Below, one piece after another: positions 54,044 through 55,581 of a stretch of 55,581 bases of DNA (within the stretch, counting starts at the first letter, position 1; the number at the start of each line of letters is the position of its first letter). The position numbers and the translations under genes were made by a program. The notes under the pieces were generated by a model. It had not been told where the DNA came from, did not search any database, and was given only the letters and a program-made list of their open reading frames with translations. Origin of the DNA: an uncultured Sulfolobales archaeon (lineage in GTDB: Archaea; Thermoproteota; Thermoprotei_A; Sulfolobales; Acidilobaceae); NCBI GenBank assembly GCA_937921695.1, contig CAKZTZ010000026.1:1-55581 (forward strand), given 5' to 3'.

Positions 54044-54739
54044 TTAAACTCTCCCGTATACCTCTATATTATGTTCTTTTGTGAGTTCCAGAGCGCTTTC
54101 TTTAACGTACGGCGATATTATTATAAGCCTATCGGGCTTCCTCCCTTCTACTTTCTCGTAAAACTTAGCTTTATCCCTGAAATGGAGAACGTCGGCCTCA
54201 CTCACATGAGACTTAATCTCTATCAATATGATTTTCCCATCGCTCATGGCAACGTCAACTTCTACATTAGCTGGTTTCCCGAAAACTAAACCCTCACTAT
54301 CGAACTTAACCCACCTCTCAACTTTCCAGCCGAACTCCTTTTCTATAACAGCTTTGAGGCCCTCCCTGAAAGACTCTTCAGCCATCAAACCCCAACGGGT
54401 CCCCAAAGCTTCAACACGCCTCTCTAAGCGTTCAAACCCTTTCATCATATCCTCTCTTAGACTCTTCAACTCACTCCATATTTTAACTATTTCCTCGTCA
54501 TGCCTCTTGAACGCCGCGTTCATATCCTCTCTAAGTTTTTTGAATTCCTCGTCGTACCTTGCGAACCCCTTATTCATGTCTTTTCTCAATTTTATTATTT
54601 GTTTTTCGTTTTTGTCTAGTCTTTTCAGTATTTCCTCCATCCCTATTAGTCCCGCTATTGCGTAGCGGAATTCCTCGTCTTTCTTCAACAATTCTAGGAA
54701 TTTGGCTTTAAACTCTTTCAACTCCGCTTCCACGTTCAC
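54044..54739 (-). CDS. DUF3782-type coiled-coil PD-(D/E)xK nuclease-like protein
   Basis: A 231-aa protein with an N-terminal coiled coil (about residues 1-115) built from repeating heptads, such as KLREDMN and SLREDMM units, followed by a nuclease-like domain. The latter shows AEESFREGL (acidic), NVEVDVAMSDGKIILIEIKSHVS (D...ExK), the core of PD-(D/E)xK nucleases. Substrate unknown; related proteins are widespread in Crenarchaeota and sometimes near mobile or defence genes. GTG/ATG starts near 54739 follow GGAGGGGCG. Confidence 0.8.
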   Translation of the reverse strand: MNVEAELKEFKAKFLELLKKDEEFRYAIAGLIGMEEILKRLDKNEKQIIKLRKDMNKGFARYDEEFKKLREDMNAAFKRHDEEIVKIWSELKSLREDMMKGFERLERRVEALGTRWGLMAEESFREGLKAVIEKEFGWKVERWVKFDSEGLVFGKPANVEVDVAMSDGKIILIEIKSHVSEADVLHFRDKAKFYEKVEGRKPDRLIIISPYVKESALELTKEHNIEVYGRV

Positions 54740-54832
54740 GCCCCTCCTATAATAGTATCTTGGGTGTTTTTAGGTTTAAGTTTTTTAAGTTTGAGCTTGC
54801 ATTGAAGAAGGGGGAGAGAAGGGGGGAGGCGT

Positions 54833-55303
54833 GTGAGGGTTTCGGCTTTAATCTTGGCTGTCATCGTTATAGTGGGGCTGGGTTTCCTGGGGTATGTGGT
54901 TTACGGAGAGTATGTTGCTGCTAGAAATGTTGAGGTTGAAATAGTGGATGTTTCAATAGAGCAGGTTGGGCTGGCGAGCAGCGTGTTATCGATTAAATTG
55001 AAGTTCGCGAACCCCACTGGATATGAGACCCCCGTCTTCTGGGTGGACTCATACTCGATATATGTGAACGGCAAATACGTTGGAAGTGGGAGTCTGCCGC
55101 AGACTAGGATCCCAGCGAGTTCAACTATATATGCGACGACGAAAGTTACCCTCGAGCATGCGAGAGTAGGTGAGGGAGTAGTCTCAGCCATTAGGGCGGG
55201 CAAGTTCACCTTGACCATTGAAGGGGTCATAGAAGCTAAAATCCTATTCGGCATCATACCAATACCCGGAATACCATTCTCCGCAACCTACACGTATGGC
55301 TGA
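54833..55303 (+). CDS. LEA14-like (WHy domain) protein
   Basis: A 156-aa protein with an N-terminal signal/anchor helix (LILAVIVIVGLGFLGYVVY) and a beta-sandwich resembling the WHy/LEA14 desiccation-related domain: VSIEQVGLASSVLSIKLKFANPTGYE and YSIYVNGKYVGSG. Possibly surface-anchored. GTG 54833 follows a strong GGGGGGAGG. Function unknown, though LEA14-type proteins are linked to stress. Confidence 0.7.
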   Translation: MRVSALILAVIVIVGLGFLGYVVYGEYVAARNVEVEIVDVSIEQVGLASSVLSIKLKFANPTGYETPVFWVDSYSIYVNGKYVGSGSLPQTRIPASSTIYATTKVTLEHARVGEGVVSAIRAGKFTLTIEGVIEAKILFGIIPIPGIPFSATYTYG

Positions 55304-55581
55304 AAAGTTTCACTCAAACAGTTTTTCACGCTTACCTATAGAGCTTCCCACCATCGCAGACCATGATCCTAGCGTGGCAAGCCCCAGCCAGCTTCAAAAA
55401 CGCTCAATATGGAGGAATGGTCGAGATAAGAGTAGGTCACGTAACCCTATTGCATACAGTTTTACGTGTTTCAAGGATGGAGCGCCGGGATTCGAAACGA
55501 CACTTGGAACGTGGGCTTCTAGCAGATTTTTATCCAACAATATAGCATTTGATATTGATAAAGAACGGTCAACCAAGTATG
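55304..55581. other. window end, no gene called
   Basis: No convincing gene; two 60-codon frames (55363-55545 plus, 55394-55576 minus) have no features. At 55478-55496, minus strand, the sequence TTCGAATCCCGGCGCTCCA resembles the 3' end of a tRNA (T-loop, part of the acceptor, CCA). Confidence 0.4.

Noticed and set aside
1-55581. CRISPR arrays, complete insertion sequences or rRNA
   Set aside because: No regularly spaced repeats, no transposase-like gene and no rRNA signature were seen on either strand; the only repeats noted are the 17-nt tandem pair and short palindromes.

Overview
This window looks like a chromosomal segment of a hyperthermophilic crenarchaeote (Thermoproteota). The evidence is a lone Orc1/Cdc6 initiator, a homotrimer-type PCNA, an archaeal-type S-adenosylmethionine synthetase, a tetraether-lipid radical SAM enzyme, tRNA genes that encode CCA (one with a short intron in the anticodon loop), frequent GTG/TTG starts and many promoters placed for leaderless mRNAs. 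The genus cannot be fixed from sequence alone. I see no CRISPR array, no complete insertion sequence and no rRNA.

Layout. 1-5.7 kb: tRNA-Leu, a KaiC-like ATPase pair, then DUF99 and orc1/cdc6 on the minus strand, small membrane proteins and an HpcH-type aldolase. 5.8-8.6 kb: tRNA-Ala, a tryptophanase/tyrosine phenol-lyase homologue, an ArsR regulator and an SDR. 8.6-14 kb: archaeal MAT, an FAH-family enzyme, and the vitamin B6 genes pdxS-pdxT followed by a threonine-synthase-like protein that lacks the PLP lysine and carries a winged helix. 14-19.6 kb: a radical SAM protein, tRNA-Glu and tRNA-Cys, a VIT-type transporter and aconitase. 19.6-25 kb: a branched-chain amino-acid ABC transporter, and next to it a C/D-box-like guide RNA. 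25-36 kb: a GGR-family flavoprotein, EtfBA, PCNA, a ZIP transporter, a CoA-transferase, a Tes-like tetraether synthase, an AmmeMemoRadiSam-type radical SAM protein and an aminotransferase. 37-40 kb: a five-gene ECF transporter operon of ThiW type with an extra P-loop protein. 40-48.3 kb: a giant surface protein, an ion permease, an M20-like protein lacking metal ligands, tRNA-Gly, a voltage-gated K+ channel and DUF996. 48.5-55.6 kb: homoserine dehydrogenase, aspartate kinase and Asd, followed by membrane, epimerase, nuclease-like and LEA14-like proteins.

Together these fit an amino-acid-using heterotroph: amino-acid uptake (Liv), deamination (aminotransferase, tryptophanase), CoA-thioester handling (CoA-transferase), flavoprotein electron transfer (EtfAB) and aconitase, with its own B6 and Asp-family amino-acid synthesis and thiazole salvage.

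Two points stand out. First, base composition along transcription units runs from G+T-rich coding strand at the 5' end to A+C-rich at the 3' end, on both strands, and it resets at likely promoters. Second, the pdxS-pdxT cluster is followed by what looks like a dead PLP enzyme converted into a DNA-binding regulator.
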